A stretch of 64,000 nucleotides of DNA from Luzula sylvatica (lineage: Eukaryota; Streptophyta; Magnoliopsida; Poales; Juncaceae). Shown in pieces: positions 12,169-22,689 of the stretch. The position numbers and the translations under genes were made by a program. The stretch is from contig OX326958.1 in the NCBI GenBank assembly GCA_946800325.1, positions 13,854,992 to 13,918,991 of the forward strand, read 5' to 3'. The first letter of the stretch is position 1, and each line of letters begins with the position of its first letter. Below the pieces are notes generated by a model. It did no database searches. It was not told the DNA's origin and saw only the letters and a list, made by a program, of their open reading frames with translations.

Positions 12169-12176
12169 TATTTATA
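12169..12176 (-). promoter_or_regulatory. Probable TATA box of the OSC gene
   Basis: Minus-strand TATAAATA lies about 60 bases upstream of the ATG at 12108, in the context CTTATAAATACGTGAG. The distance fits a short 5' leader. The matching position in the duplicate at about 17.9 kb is degraded. Confidence 0.5.
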
Positions 12177-12363
12177 AGTGAAGAAAAAGAACCTGCCATC
12201 ATTAAGTTCATGAGAATAATTTACTGCATAACATGGCTCACTAGATCTTAATTTAATGAGTCGTACGAGGTTTGCTTACCTACTTGCAATTTCTTTGAAC
12301 TCTCTTTTTAAACACCACCGAATGCATATTGTTTGGGGAGGTTTATAATATAAAAATGGTATA

Positions 12364-12720
12364 TGTTGAGTAGCGAAGCGGAATTATAACAATAATTTTA
12401 TTAAACACTCAAGTATTCTTACAATATTTCTCTACTACTCAAATATCACACCTCCAACTAACTACTAGGCTCTCACTACACTATTTCTTTGAGGGGACTT
12501 TGTTTTGTGGCTTGATGCAAAATGAGGATCAAAACCACCTATTTATACTAGGGAATGGATAACCGTAGACACAAGATATTTATATGGAATTCTCTAGACC
12601 TAACAATATTCTAGACATAAATATTTCTATAGAGAAATTAAGAGACAAGATATTTTGATTATGTCTCTAGAAATATCTATATTATTGGGTTGGGCCAAGT
12701 TAGTGTTGTTATTTTTAACA
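12364..12720 (-). mobile_element. Solo LTR upstream of the OSC gene
   Basis: A 357-bp unit begins TGTTGAGTAG and ends TTTTTAACA on the plus strand, flanked by perfect 5-bp duplications GTATA (12359-12363 and 12721-12725). Read on the minus strand it has an LTR layout: TATAAATA at 12540-12547, then an AATAAAAT-type polyadenylation signal near its end. It therefore lies in the same direction as the OSC gene, about 255 bp upstream of the ATG. The duplicated upstream region at about 18.08 kb lacks it, so it inserted after that duplication. It is probably Copia-type, which is inference from size and ends only. Confidence 0.82.
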
Positions 12721-12725
12721 GTATA

Positions 12726-13256
12726 AATAGGGATTTGTATATTTACCGTTTTAAAAATTCAAAAATAAATATTTACTCTTCCAAAAATGAAATTATCAAT
12801 ACATGTTTAAGCTTAAATTTGCCGGTGAGATACTTGCGTTCACGTTCACTAGTATGTTTACATTTTCGGCCTTGTGGTAACTTGTTCACTAGCTTTTTGG
12901 AAAAACAATTATAACTGCGAGTATTGCTGTACGCAACAAATTACGATTTTCGTAACTAACTAACTAACTGAACTAGAACGCTTGTTTTAGCATATCACAC
13001 ACTAGGTTGTTTCTGATGGAGTCAATCGATTTCAAACAATGTCGCTCAAGACACACTTCACATATAGCATAACAAGAGAGAGTGTTCTATGGTGCGTCCC
13101 TAATTATAGTGAAGGGAGACATATGGTTAATTCGGAACATGTTTAAGTTTCGTTCGAACGTTAAAAATTGTCTGTTCGAACTGATGGCAAAAATAAAAGT
13201 TATTCAAAAGGTCAACAACTAGATTGGCGGAAATTTCAAAGATGCGTTCGAACATG
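12726..13256. other. Intergenic DNA between solo LTR and CACTA element
   Basis: The first 80 or so bases (to about 12,810) are homologous to 18,080-18,160, the outer end of the duplicated OSC upstream region. The rest is AT-rich, with TTCGAA-containing motifs near 13,150-13,250 and no supported gene. Confidence 0.5.
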
Positions 13257-13643
13257 CACTACTAGAAAACAGCTTTTCAGCGGCGGGGAAATATTATCAC
13301 CGGCGGTACCCCCGCTGATAATAGTTTCAGTGGCGGTACCGCCCTTGAAAACATGTACCCCCACTGAAAATACACTTTCACCGACGGTACCGCCGTTGAC
13401 AATAGATACCCCCACTGAAAGTTTAACTTTCACCGGCGGTACCGCCCTTGAAAGTTAAAATATTTCCACAAAATTCTTTTACACGTTGATTATTTTATGC
13501 TTTTCACCGGCGGTTAACATATATACCGCCGCTGATAGTTTCACCGGCGGGTAATATATATACCGCCGCTGATATTCTTCTTATTCGTTTTAAGTCCTTC
13601 CCGCCGCTCACACACAAACACAAACCCTATCCTTCTCGCAGCC

Positions 13644-13818
13644 GCTGAAGCCTTCTTCTTCTTCGCTCGCTCGCTGAAGCCTTCTCTTCTTCGCTCGCTC
13701 GCTGAAGCCTTCTCTTCTTCGCTCGCTCGTTGAAGCGAGTCCTTCTACTTCCGAGTCGTGCTTCTTCGAGCCAGGGGCCTTTTTGCATCGCTTCTCTCTC
13801 AGGTGACCCCTCTCTCTA

Positions 13819-13877
<59 letters not shown>
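13644..13877. repeat. 28-bp tandem repeat and (CT)n microsatellite inside the CACTA
   Basis: About three copies of a GCTGAAGCCTTCTCTTCTTC-type unit (13644-13728) are followed by (CT)n at about 13823-13877. The stretch resembles a 5' untranslated leader of a plant gene and probably belongs to captured sequence. Confidence 0.75.
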
Positions 13878-13881
<4 letters not shown>

Positions 13882-14454
13882 CGTGCTTCTTCCGAGTCGT
13901 TTAGGTTTTCTTTTGTGTGCTGAAATTAGAGTTTTTTTTTCGAAATTAGGGTTATTTTTTCCAGAAATTAGTGTTTATTTGCTGAAATTTGGGTTTTTTG
14001 TGCACAAATTAGAGTTTTTTTTTCGAAATTAGGGTTTTTTGTGCTGAAATTAGTGTTTATTTGCTGAAATTAGGGTTATTTTTGCTGAAATTAGTGTTTA
14101 TTTGCTGAAATTAAGGCTTTTACGAAATTAGGGGCTGAAATTAGGGTTTATCTGTAACTGTTCAGTAATTTGGGAACTCTTTGAATTCAATTCCTTTATA
14201 AACATGACTGAAATGATCTAAATTAGGTGTTAATGACTGAAATTAGGGGCTTCGTTGAATTTCGCAGCGAAGAAGACGCAGACTATGTTGTAATCTTTTG
14301 GGCAATTTTTAAAATACTTCATGATTTTGTTGTTTAAATGTGAAATCGCCAATGTCGGTACGCAATATATTAAATTGTATTTAATGGGTATTTTTCAAAT
14401 TTATTATTAATTTAAATACTTCATGATTTTTTATTTGTAGATGATGGCAAAGTA

Positions 14455-14793
14455 ATGGCCGATGCGGAGTCGGGAGAATTCTGGGGACTTTCTGGCGGTT
14501 TCGCTCCACTTCCAAGGACCGTTTCGGAAAACACCTCAAAACTCGAGGTCTCTTCCGCGAAATTATTCGGGTATTGTACTTCCTCCTCCTCCTCCTCCTT
14601 CTCCTCCCCTTTTTTAACATTGTGCAATTTGGTCCTTGGTTTATGTGATATTTACTATTTTAGGGTTAAGAAAGGGAAGTTGGAGGAGATCGGTACCTTG
14701 TGCAATTTGGTCCTTGGTTTATGTGATATTTACTATGTTTGGATGGGACGAAATTCGTCTCTCGAAGACCGTAAAAATGCTGTCTCGCTGCCG
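14455..14793 (+). pseudogene. Captured villin (gelsolin-family) fragments in the CACTA
   Basis: Plant villins are actin-filament bundling and severing proteins built from gelsolin repeats. Plus-strand translation gives ESGEFWGLSGGFAPLPR from 14464, the linker found in villin gelsolin repeats. It then gives VKKGKLEEI at about 14663-14690 and VWMGRNSSLEDRKNA at about 14738-14782, the villin motif normally written WMGRNTSLDERK. The pieces keep the parent order but are far shorter than the parent and are separated by intron-like spacers, so this is a transduplicated fragment, not a gene. An in-frame ATG at 14455 is probably chance. Two 39-bp spacer copies (14620-14658 and 14698-14736) flank the middle piece. 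Confidence 0.72.
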
Positions 14794-15039
14794 AGGTAAT
14801 TTTGCAATTCAGTCCCTTAAGTTTCTGAATCACAAAAAATTAGGGAGGTTTATATATATTTATCTTTCTAAAAATCCAAAAATATCATATTTACCCTTCC
14901 AAAAATATAAGTATCATATTTACTCTTCCAAAAAATTAAAAGTATCCAGATTGTTTTTTCTAAATTAAATAGGAATTAATTAAAGAACGAGTAGACAAAA
15001 AGCGCAAATAACGCGAATAATTGAAGGATTTGAAACGAT

Positions 15040-15480
15040 AAATTTCAGATTTCTAGAAAGATAAATATGATATTTCAGATATTTACGAGGCTATTATATG
15101 ATATTTGCAGAATTCGAAAAGATTAAATACAACATTTCAAATTCCTAAAAGGATAAATATGATATTCAGATTTTTCTTAGGGTATAATATATGATATTTC
15201 CAGATTTGGAAGGTAAATATGATATTTTGTATTTTTAGAGGGTAAATAAGATGTTTTGTATTTTTAGAGGGTATATATGATATTTTGTATTTTTAGAGGG
15301 TAAATATGATGTTTTTCACTTTTGAATAATAAATATGATGTTTAAACTTTGACAAGGGTAAATATTATATTTCATATTTGAGAAGGGTAAATTTCATATT
15401 TCATATTTTATATTTTAAGGACTAATATGATATTTCATATTTTTCACAAGGGTAAATACAATATTTCTAAAAGAGGCAAT
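15040..15480. repeat. AT-rich degenerate minisatellite
   Basis: Repeated GGTAAATATGATATTT-like units spaced about 30-45 bases apart lie within the CACTA element. No coding potential is seen. Confidence 0.6.
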
Positions 15481-16837
15481 TTGTCATTTCATATATATAT
15501 TAGCTTTTTAAATTAACTATATTATTAATGTTAATATTTTTTCAGGGGGTTCCACTCGAGTCTCATCCATGTAAATTAATTGGAAAATACTGGTTCTCAC
15601 AATCGTTTCTTCGATTTTCACATACTTGCTGAGAATTAATTTAATTAAGTTTAATTCAATTTTATTTCCATTAAGACTCGGTTACTTCATATTATGTATT
15701 TATTAATTTATTTGATTGATCTATGTATGATTATGTATGATTTAGATAGTATTATTGTGAATTATGTAATTTATTATTATTGTGGATTATATTTGTGTTA
15801 TTACGATTTAGTTTATGATGATTTAAGGTTTGATGTGTCAATTTGTGTGATTGTGTTTTGATTATATTTTATGATTATTTTAAATTCATCAAATATTTTA
15901 AATTTAATTTTAGAAAACTAATTCAATAATTAAAAAAAAATTGAAAAAAAAAAAAAAGTTTCAGTGGGGATACCGCCGGTGAAGGAAAGTACCGCCAGTG
16001 AAAGTCTGCTAAAAATACCGCCGGTGAAAGTATAATACCGCCGGTGAAAATAAAAAAACCGCCGCTAAAAATACCGCCGGTGAAAATATTATTCCGGTTC
16101 ACTTTTTCAGTGGCGGGAAATTCACCGCCGGTAAAAAAAAACACATACCGCCGGTGAAAGTTTTCAGCGGCGGTACCGTCGGCGAAACTCATTTTCAGCG
16201 GCCGGATATCTGTGACGGTTTTTTAGCGGCGGTTAACCGCCGCTGATAGTATCAGCGGCGGTTTTTCGACTTTTAGCGGCGGTTTTTGCCCGCCGGTGAT
16301 AGTGCTGTTTCTAGTAGTGATATAAGATATTGTGATCGAACACACGATGTAAATTTTAGAATAGAAAAGACCTAGCCATTTATGCAAATATCTTGTAATT
16401 GAAATAAAATTAATAAATAAAATTAACTAATTAAACGAGAACAAGCCTGGACATCCGCGTGGTCGTGTCACTGCAACCCTAAAGACATATGACGTTCTAT
16501 GGTCCAGGGTATTTTCATTTGTTCTTCTCCAAAGTTCTTCGTCTCCAATGTTCTACATCTCCGATTTGTCTCAGTTCCGATCTATTAGCACTGTCGTAGA
16601 ACGGAGACATATGCACCGATTCCTCAACCAAGTAAATCGCATAAAAATGAACAAAAAATATAATTGTATATTGTTTGTTTTATGAGAGATATTTATATAT
16701 TAAATTGATTAAAGAGAAATGGAATATGTGTCTTAGAGGAAATATAATATTTCTTAAATGATTGTAGGAGGAAACAAAGGCATTTAATAACATTAATCAA
16801 TGTCAGAAAACCGAATATGTATTATAACCTATGTTGC

Positions 16838-17262
16838 ACGGATACGAATACAAATACGATACGATTCGGATACGACGATACGATAATTTTAAAAAAATCA
16901 CAGATACTTATAATTAATAAATAATAAATTAAATATCATGATAATAAATAATATCAACCAAACAATACAAATATAATAAACTTGTTCTAGAAATATCCTA
17001 GAACTAATCTAGAAGTATCCTAGAAGTATCATATATAATTTATTACAAAATATTATGGACCAAATATATAATGGACCGAAGTATTCTAAATGGAGTATCC
17101 CAACCGTATCATGGACGTATTCCCAGTCGTATCCCTGCCGTATCGGAAAAAATAAATAGTAAAATATTCGGATATGCCACGTGGCGTATCCAATACGTAT
17201 CCGAGCCGTATCGCACCCGTATCCGTATCCGTATCCGATACACATATTCTCACGATACTTCA
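16838..17262. repeat. GATACG/CGTATC-rich repeat
   Basis: The left side carries repeated GGATACGAATAC-type words and the right side repeated CGTATCCGTATCC words, so the two ends are inverted relative to each other around an AT-rich middle. This suggests a degenerate foldback or MITE-like element. No clear TSD was found. Confidence 0.45.
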
Positions 17263-17680
17263 GCATTTTTCAATTATCCGCGATAACCCAATTAATCAGA
17301 GGTTATCAATTTTTGATTATTCTTGTGGCCTCTTTCTAATCTTCTCTTTATATTCTACAATCTATAATTATTTCAAACATTTTACTGTACAAAACATTTG
17401 ATCTAATTGCTTATATTGGTAACACAAACAAGTAGTTATTATAATGTTCTATTGAAGTTATACAATTTATTGGTACAACAAATAATACAACATTCGAACG
17501 GCTGAAACTACCGTCCATTTAGTGTAAAGAAATATTAGAATCCGTTTCAACGACTAAAAATACCGTTCGAACAGCTTAGGATAGCGTTCGAATGGACAGT
17601 GTTCTCAAACACTTGTAGTAAAAACTGATTTTAAATAGTTTATAAAGTCGTTCAGAAAATTTTCTCTTGTTATAATAAAT

Positions 17681-17844
17681 GTTTTATCGAATCAATGTGC
17701 AGCAAACTCTTCACGACCTCTTTCAACCGCAGCTCGCTCATCGCTCGATCCTAGCCTTTCGTCCAACTCCCACGTTTCTCTTCCAAGGTATCCCCTGAAA
17801 GTTCTCACAAATCGGTCGCCTTCCGAAATTTTGAGCTTCCATAT
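17681..17844 (-). pseudogene. Broken duplicate of OSC exon 1
   Basis: This segment matches the OSC exon 1 at 11937-12108. It reads [20 protein letters not shown], then [20 protein letters not shown] on the minus strand. The start codon is ATA instead of ATG (17842-17844), and the Arg codon of the HRFDK block is TGA (17692-17694). Homology stops abruptly at about 17681 inside the exon, and no further OSC exons follow. It is a dead partial copy, most likely from a local duplication of the gene's 5' end. Confidence 0.88.
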
Positions 17845-18160
17845 CTCATAATATTCTGAATCAAAACTATCTATTTTTTTTTATTCAAATCATGGACAGA
17901 AATAACTTACATATAATGATATAAGTGAAGAACAAGAACCTACCATCTTTAGGTCCATTAATGATTGATTTACTGAATTACATTGCTCTTTGGATCTCTA
18001 TTTAATGGGTTGCAGAAGGTTTGGTCTAGCTACTTGCAATTTTTTTCAAATCTCGTTTTAAACACAACCAAATCATAAATAGGGATTTATATTTTTACTC
18101 ATTTAAAAACTCAAAAAATATTATTTAATCTTCCAAAATTGAAAGTATCGATGCATGTTT
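17845..18160 (-). repeat. Duplicate of the OSC upstream region
   Basis: This region aligns with 12,109-12,345 plus 12,721-12,810, including the stretch around the TATA box and the outer ATAAATAGGGATTT block. It lacks the solo LTR and about 40 adjacent bases. It dates the LTR insertion as later than the duplication and shows the ancestral promoter layout. Confidence 0.75.
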
Positions 18161-18255
18161 CTGCACCACAAGGAACGAGAGGGAATGTCTATGGAAACGT
18201 GCAAGGGGAAAATGGGGAGTCGGTTTTTACCTGTGGCCTTCAGAGCCTAGTAGAA

Positions 18256-18499
18256 GAGTGAGGTTTCCCTGTGGCCTCAATTGTGAAGCCACATGTGAAA
18301 CTGCCTGCGTGGCAGCGTTTCATTGGTCAATACAATAAATTTTGCAAATAAATTCCTACTTTATTTAAATTAACTGTCTAGAATTTCCGTTAAAGTAAGG
18401 ATTTATTTGCAAAAATTTATTGTATTGACCAATGAAACGCTGCCACGCAGGCAGTTTCACATGTGGCTTCACAATTGAAGCCACAAGGAAACCTCACTC
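18256..18499. mobile_element. Foldback MITE (MULE-like), 244 bp
   Basis: Two inverted arms of about 105 bp (left begins GAGTGAGGTTTCC, right ends GGAAACCTCACTC) enclose a short AT-rich loop. The 9-bp duplications CTAGTAGAA at 18247-18255 and 18500-18508 are perfect. The arms are nearly identical, so the insertion is fairly recent and a transcript would form a long hairpin. Confidence 0.9.
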
Positions 18500-18509
18500 C
18501 TAGTAGAAG

Positions 18510-20831
18510 GACTCCTTGATGGTATATCCTACCGTCCATACATGGGGATGATGGTGTGAGATGTGCCGTATAATTAATGGGAGGGGAGTTGGTTCAGTTC
18601 TCCGTGGCATTACTTAATATGATAGGATGTTTTTTTTGTTATAAAGTCCTTGTATTTTTTTATTTTTTTATAAAAAATATAGTGCTAAACAGATTTATAT
18701 TTATTATCTATACACGTCATTTAATTTTTTAAATTTATACTTTCTATAAATGCATACAATTTAAATTTTTAGAAAGTTAATTGTGTCGTTTCGAATGCTC
18801 TTTTACGGGTACGCAAACAATTCGGTTTGTTCAGACCCGAAACAATCCGGTCAATTCGGTTTAATCACTGTTTTGATTTATATGGATTGATTTAGTTGAA
18901 AAATTGATATTGTTTGATTTATTCGGTTAAGTTCAGTTTTACAGTTTTGAAAACCGGTTTAAACCGAAAAACTAAAATATTTTTAAAATCGGTATAACCG
19001 GACAATAGTTTGATTTATTCTGTTCGATTTTAAATCGGTCCAAAATTAATTTGGTTCAATTCGGTCCAAATCGATTTGATCTAATTTGGCAATATTGCGG
19101 CATATTGCGGTGCTATTTAGTACATTGCGGTGTTGCGTTTTATAAATATTTATTGAGATTTGCGCTATGGCGGCGCAATTGCGCCGCAATTTAAATCACT
19201 TGTTTAAACTAAAACAATCAAATACACACCTATTTTTGCATAAATAAATAAAAAGAATGATAAAAAAACTATACAACAGATATCATCTCTTATTATTGGT
19301 TCTATACTTTTTTTTTAAATCAAACATATCAGTATCAATAATCACATATCAAGTCAAATAAATTATTTTAAATTAGTATATATAATCTATATACATATTT
19401 GTTTTATACTTATTTTCAAATTAATATTTTAGTAGCACCTCTAGTTTTTTATTTACCTTTCTAACTAAGTATTATACAATACTGTTTTGAGCCATTTTTG
19501 GAACGTCGTCACAATAATATATAATCTACTCTTTAGATTATTCTTATTTTTTTTATTATAATTTACATATAAATGACTGTAAATTTTCTTTGTTTTAAAT
19601 ACTATAAACTCCAAATATTTTACACAATTTTTGCAATAAATAATACATAGTAAATTACATAGTTATATATTAAAATACATAAAATTATGCATGAATAGAA
19701 ATCCAAACGTCGTCACATAGATTATTCATTTTATGGAACCCTACGTTTTTACTATTCATGCATTTTGACGACGTTTGGTTTACTGCCGTTTTGTATTTCA
19801 CCAACGTAGGGCTCATTAAAATGAATGGATGTAAAAGCACCACGTCATAAGCAATGGGCCGGCCCAACGGTTCCAGTACCTGAAGTCAAATTGAAAAATA
19901 GACACATAAATTAATTAACTTGCTCAAAAATATAATATATATAATTCAAAAAATATTAACGACAAGATAGTGCGCTTCGAGGGCTCTGAGTTCCACCACC
20001 ATCTCTGTCCCGCCACGCGCTTCTCCACGTACTCAACCAATTTATTTATAATGTACCTATGATAATACGACTTTATAAATTATCGATAATGGAACAAAAC
20101 ACGCTGCGTACGCGTAATAACCCAACATTTATTGTGAATATTCAAAACTTACTGCTTATAGAAATTAGCGAAGAATTTGTCGTCCAACTTGCATTTGAAC
20201 CTCCTCTTGTGACACGGGCGATATGAGGAGTGCATCGAATGAGTTTAACCTCCTGTTCTCTCGGGCATGTTCTGTTCTCTCGCGCATGTTCCTTGGCATC
20301 CAACAAGAATCGGAGAAAATATAATATTTGGAGATTAGTTAGTTCAGATTTTGATTAAATTGAAGTTTGAACTTTGAATGACACAAATTGAAGTTCAGAC
20401 AATGTAAATTAAAGCTTGATTTGGTCTTAATTGGTTTAAAATTCAAATCAAGGCAGAAATTAAGCTTGATTTGGACTTCAGTGGCTTAAATCGACGCATA
20501 ATTGCAGAAAAAATAGAAGAAAGAATAATTACCCAGCAAGATAATTGGAATTAATTGGACTTGATTGGCTTAATTGGCTAGAAGGACAAATACCATTTTC
20601 AAAACAGACCATGTAGGCTCCTATAACAAATTAACAATGCTTCAATAAATGAATGAAAAGTTAGAAATTAATCGAATCAGAAATATAAATATGATAATTA
20701 GTTAAAAAATTGAAAGATAATTGGAACTTACATTAACACCAGGAGCCAAAGCTCCCTAATCCCGCATCGAATAAATCCCTAATCCCGCAGAAACGCCAGA
20801 AACCAGTGGCAGTGCTGCAGTGCAGAAAAAC

Positions 20832-20832
<1 letters not shown>
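18510..20832. other. Intergenic, AT-rich, no supported gene
   Basis: Short CGGTT/AACCG-rich runs occur at 18,830-19,080, and a GCGGCGCAATTGCGCC palindrome at about 19,164-19,180. Around 19,690-19,785 the words CCAAACGTCGTC and GACGACGTTTGG are inverted. None of these forms a complete element with ends I could define. Confidence 0.5.

Positions 20833-20895
<63 letters not shown>
20833..20895. repeat. (GA)n microsatellite
   Basis: About 31 uninterrupted GA units. The flanking sequence (CT-rich leader-like on the minus strand) resembles a plant 5' untranslated region, but no gene follows. Confidence 0.95.
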
Positions 20896-20898
<3 letters not shown>

Positions 20899-21424
20899 GG
20901 TAGTGCAGATAAAACGAGCAAGGCGTCACAGTGGCAGTGCAAGAACAAGAAGAGAATGACGCGGTCGCGGAAAGAGAGATAAAGAAAATGAGGGACGCGG
21001 CGGGTCGGGTCTGTTGGGTTACGCACACGATTATCATAGTATGCAGCGGAAATTAGTTCACGTGCGTAACCTAATTCTACCGGGATCACGCTCTAAAACC
21101 AACGAAAAAGAAAGAGTTGTGGAGATAATTACCTCGTACAAGTTAGTACGTGTCGATTACTTCTCCAAATCCGTGAACCTTCTCCAAGAATCGCTCGTGC
21201 AATCCCTCTACTCGTGTCCACCTCGATTTCGTCCGATCGGAAATCGCCAACGCCGTTCTAGTCAACGTCACGATTGAATCTCTCAAATCCTTTTCTCAAT
21301 TCTCCCTCTCAATCTCTCAGATCTAGTCTGAATTCTGTGGAAGAAGAAGAAGAGAAACGACGGCTCAAAACCCTAGAAAACTTTGGTTAAATTCGGAATC
21401 AGAACTTTATATATATAGGAAACA

Positions 21425-21570
21425 GGTCAGTTCGAACGAACTTAACATGGTTCGTTCGAACGAACTGGGTTCGTTCGAACGCACCTAAATGTTAATTCGA
21501 ACGAACCCACTCCTGTTTATCACGAATAAGTCCGTTCGAACGCACTGATATAGTTAGTTCGAACAAACCT
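21425..21570. repeat. TTCGAA palindrome cluster
   Basis: Six GTTCGAACG-like palindromes occur in about 145 bases, separated by 10-30 bases. Related words occur singly near 13,150, 13,247, 17,494, 17,552 and 17,586. No coding function is seen. Confidence 0.6.
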
Positions 21571-22689
21571 TATTATGACTGCAGAATTGCCTATTTATAT
21601 AAATTATTCCAAGTTAATTCTTAAGCCATATTTTCTTTCAGGGTCGCGGGTCGCTGTCCGCGGGTTTGGGTTTGCGGGTAACGGGTTTGGCCCATTCTTC
21701 CCATGTATATATACATATACGCTAAAAAAAAAAATTGGACCCCCCAAAATTTGGACCCGAAGTCCATGTTTCTCGGGCCTTACACATGGGCCGGGTATGG
21801 TCACAAGGCTTCATAAAAGGCTTCAATTGAAGGCCCCAATAAAAACGGACTCAAAAATTTGGATGGGAGAAATCATTGAGGAGAAAAGGTAAACTTCGGG
21901 TAATGAATGTATGTTCGCTCAAGAATTAATCATGATCAATGAATTATTAATTTATTGCTGGTATTAAACGAACTTACACAGTCACGTCAAAAATAAATAA
22001 TAATCGGACACAAATTAGTACTATATATTGAATATGCATATTTAAATTGATAAGATTAACATTGAATAGTTATGAAAAGATCGCAATATTTCTATAAAAA
22101 CGGATTTTACTAGAACTATTATAAATTTTTCGATAAAATTTGAGATGCTCCAAATTGAGTTGGAAAGTTAATCAAATTATGTACAACTTTTATTCTGAAA
22201 CATTTAGCGCCCGATAAAGGAAATTTAGTAAGACGGATGCAAAATTCATAATTCGTATATTGTTTTTTTTTTTTTCAATTTGTGTCTAGAGCACGAAACG
22301 TGTTCTTGTAGCTCATTTTATGTATAAAAGAGATAAGTTACAAGGTAAAAAGAGAAAGGTTATCTAATATGAATCCTTAAAAATATTAAATCTAAGCTAA
22401 TATCCAAATGTTAACCATATTGTTGATTATGTCAACTAGTAGTAGTAGGTCTTAACTTTTTTATTGTCGCGTTTCTTCAAACTAGCCAGATGCATGATGT
22501 CCATTTTTTTGTAAGATTCTTTGTATAATTGTTTTTGACTTGATTATGATCCATTGATTTTCAGGCCCCCAGTATCGATTGGCACGGGTGTCCTGCTAGC
22601 CCCATTTTACAAAAAACATGTCACCGCATACGGGCATTGAGCTAAGAGAGAGATGCAATTTCCATTTCATTGGGTGCGCGTGCGGGTGT
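21571..22689. other. Intergenic flank of the satellite array
   Basis: A GC-richer patch (21,640-21,700, repeated GCGGGT words) and AT-rich DNA, with no gene recognised. The tandem array begins within GGGTGTGGGGGGG near 22,690. Confidence 0.5.

Larger units (their letters stand above)
13257..16319. mobile_element. Non-autonomous CACTA (En/Spm) transposon, 3.06 kb
   Basis: The element starts CACTACTAGAAAACAGC at 13257 and ends with its complement, GCTGTTTCTAGTAGTG, at 16319. Both ends carry many subterminal copies of a CCGGCGG / ACCGCCGGTGAAA motif (13,275-13,570 and 15,960-16,300) in opposite orientation, the layout of transposase-binding subterminal repeats. The flanking trinucleotides are ATG and ATA, an imperfect 3-bp TSD. 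No TNP1/TNP2-type transposase is present. The interior holds a CT microsatellite, a gene-derived segment and AT-rich minisatellites. Confidence 0.9.

Noticed and set aside
13168..13458. 96-codon frame at the CACTA 5' end and 89-codon minus frame at its 3' end (15,923-16,192)
   Set aside because: Both run through the ACCGCCGGTGAAA subterminal repeats and have only repeat-derived composition.
20733..21089. 118-codon minus-strand frame with a Leu-Ser run
   Set aside because: Its length comes from the (GA)n microsatellite, and the flanks show no domain.
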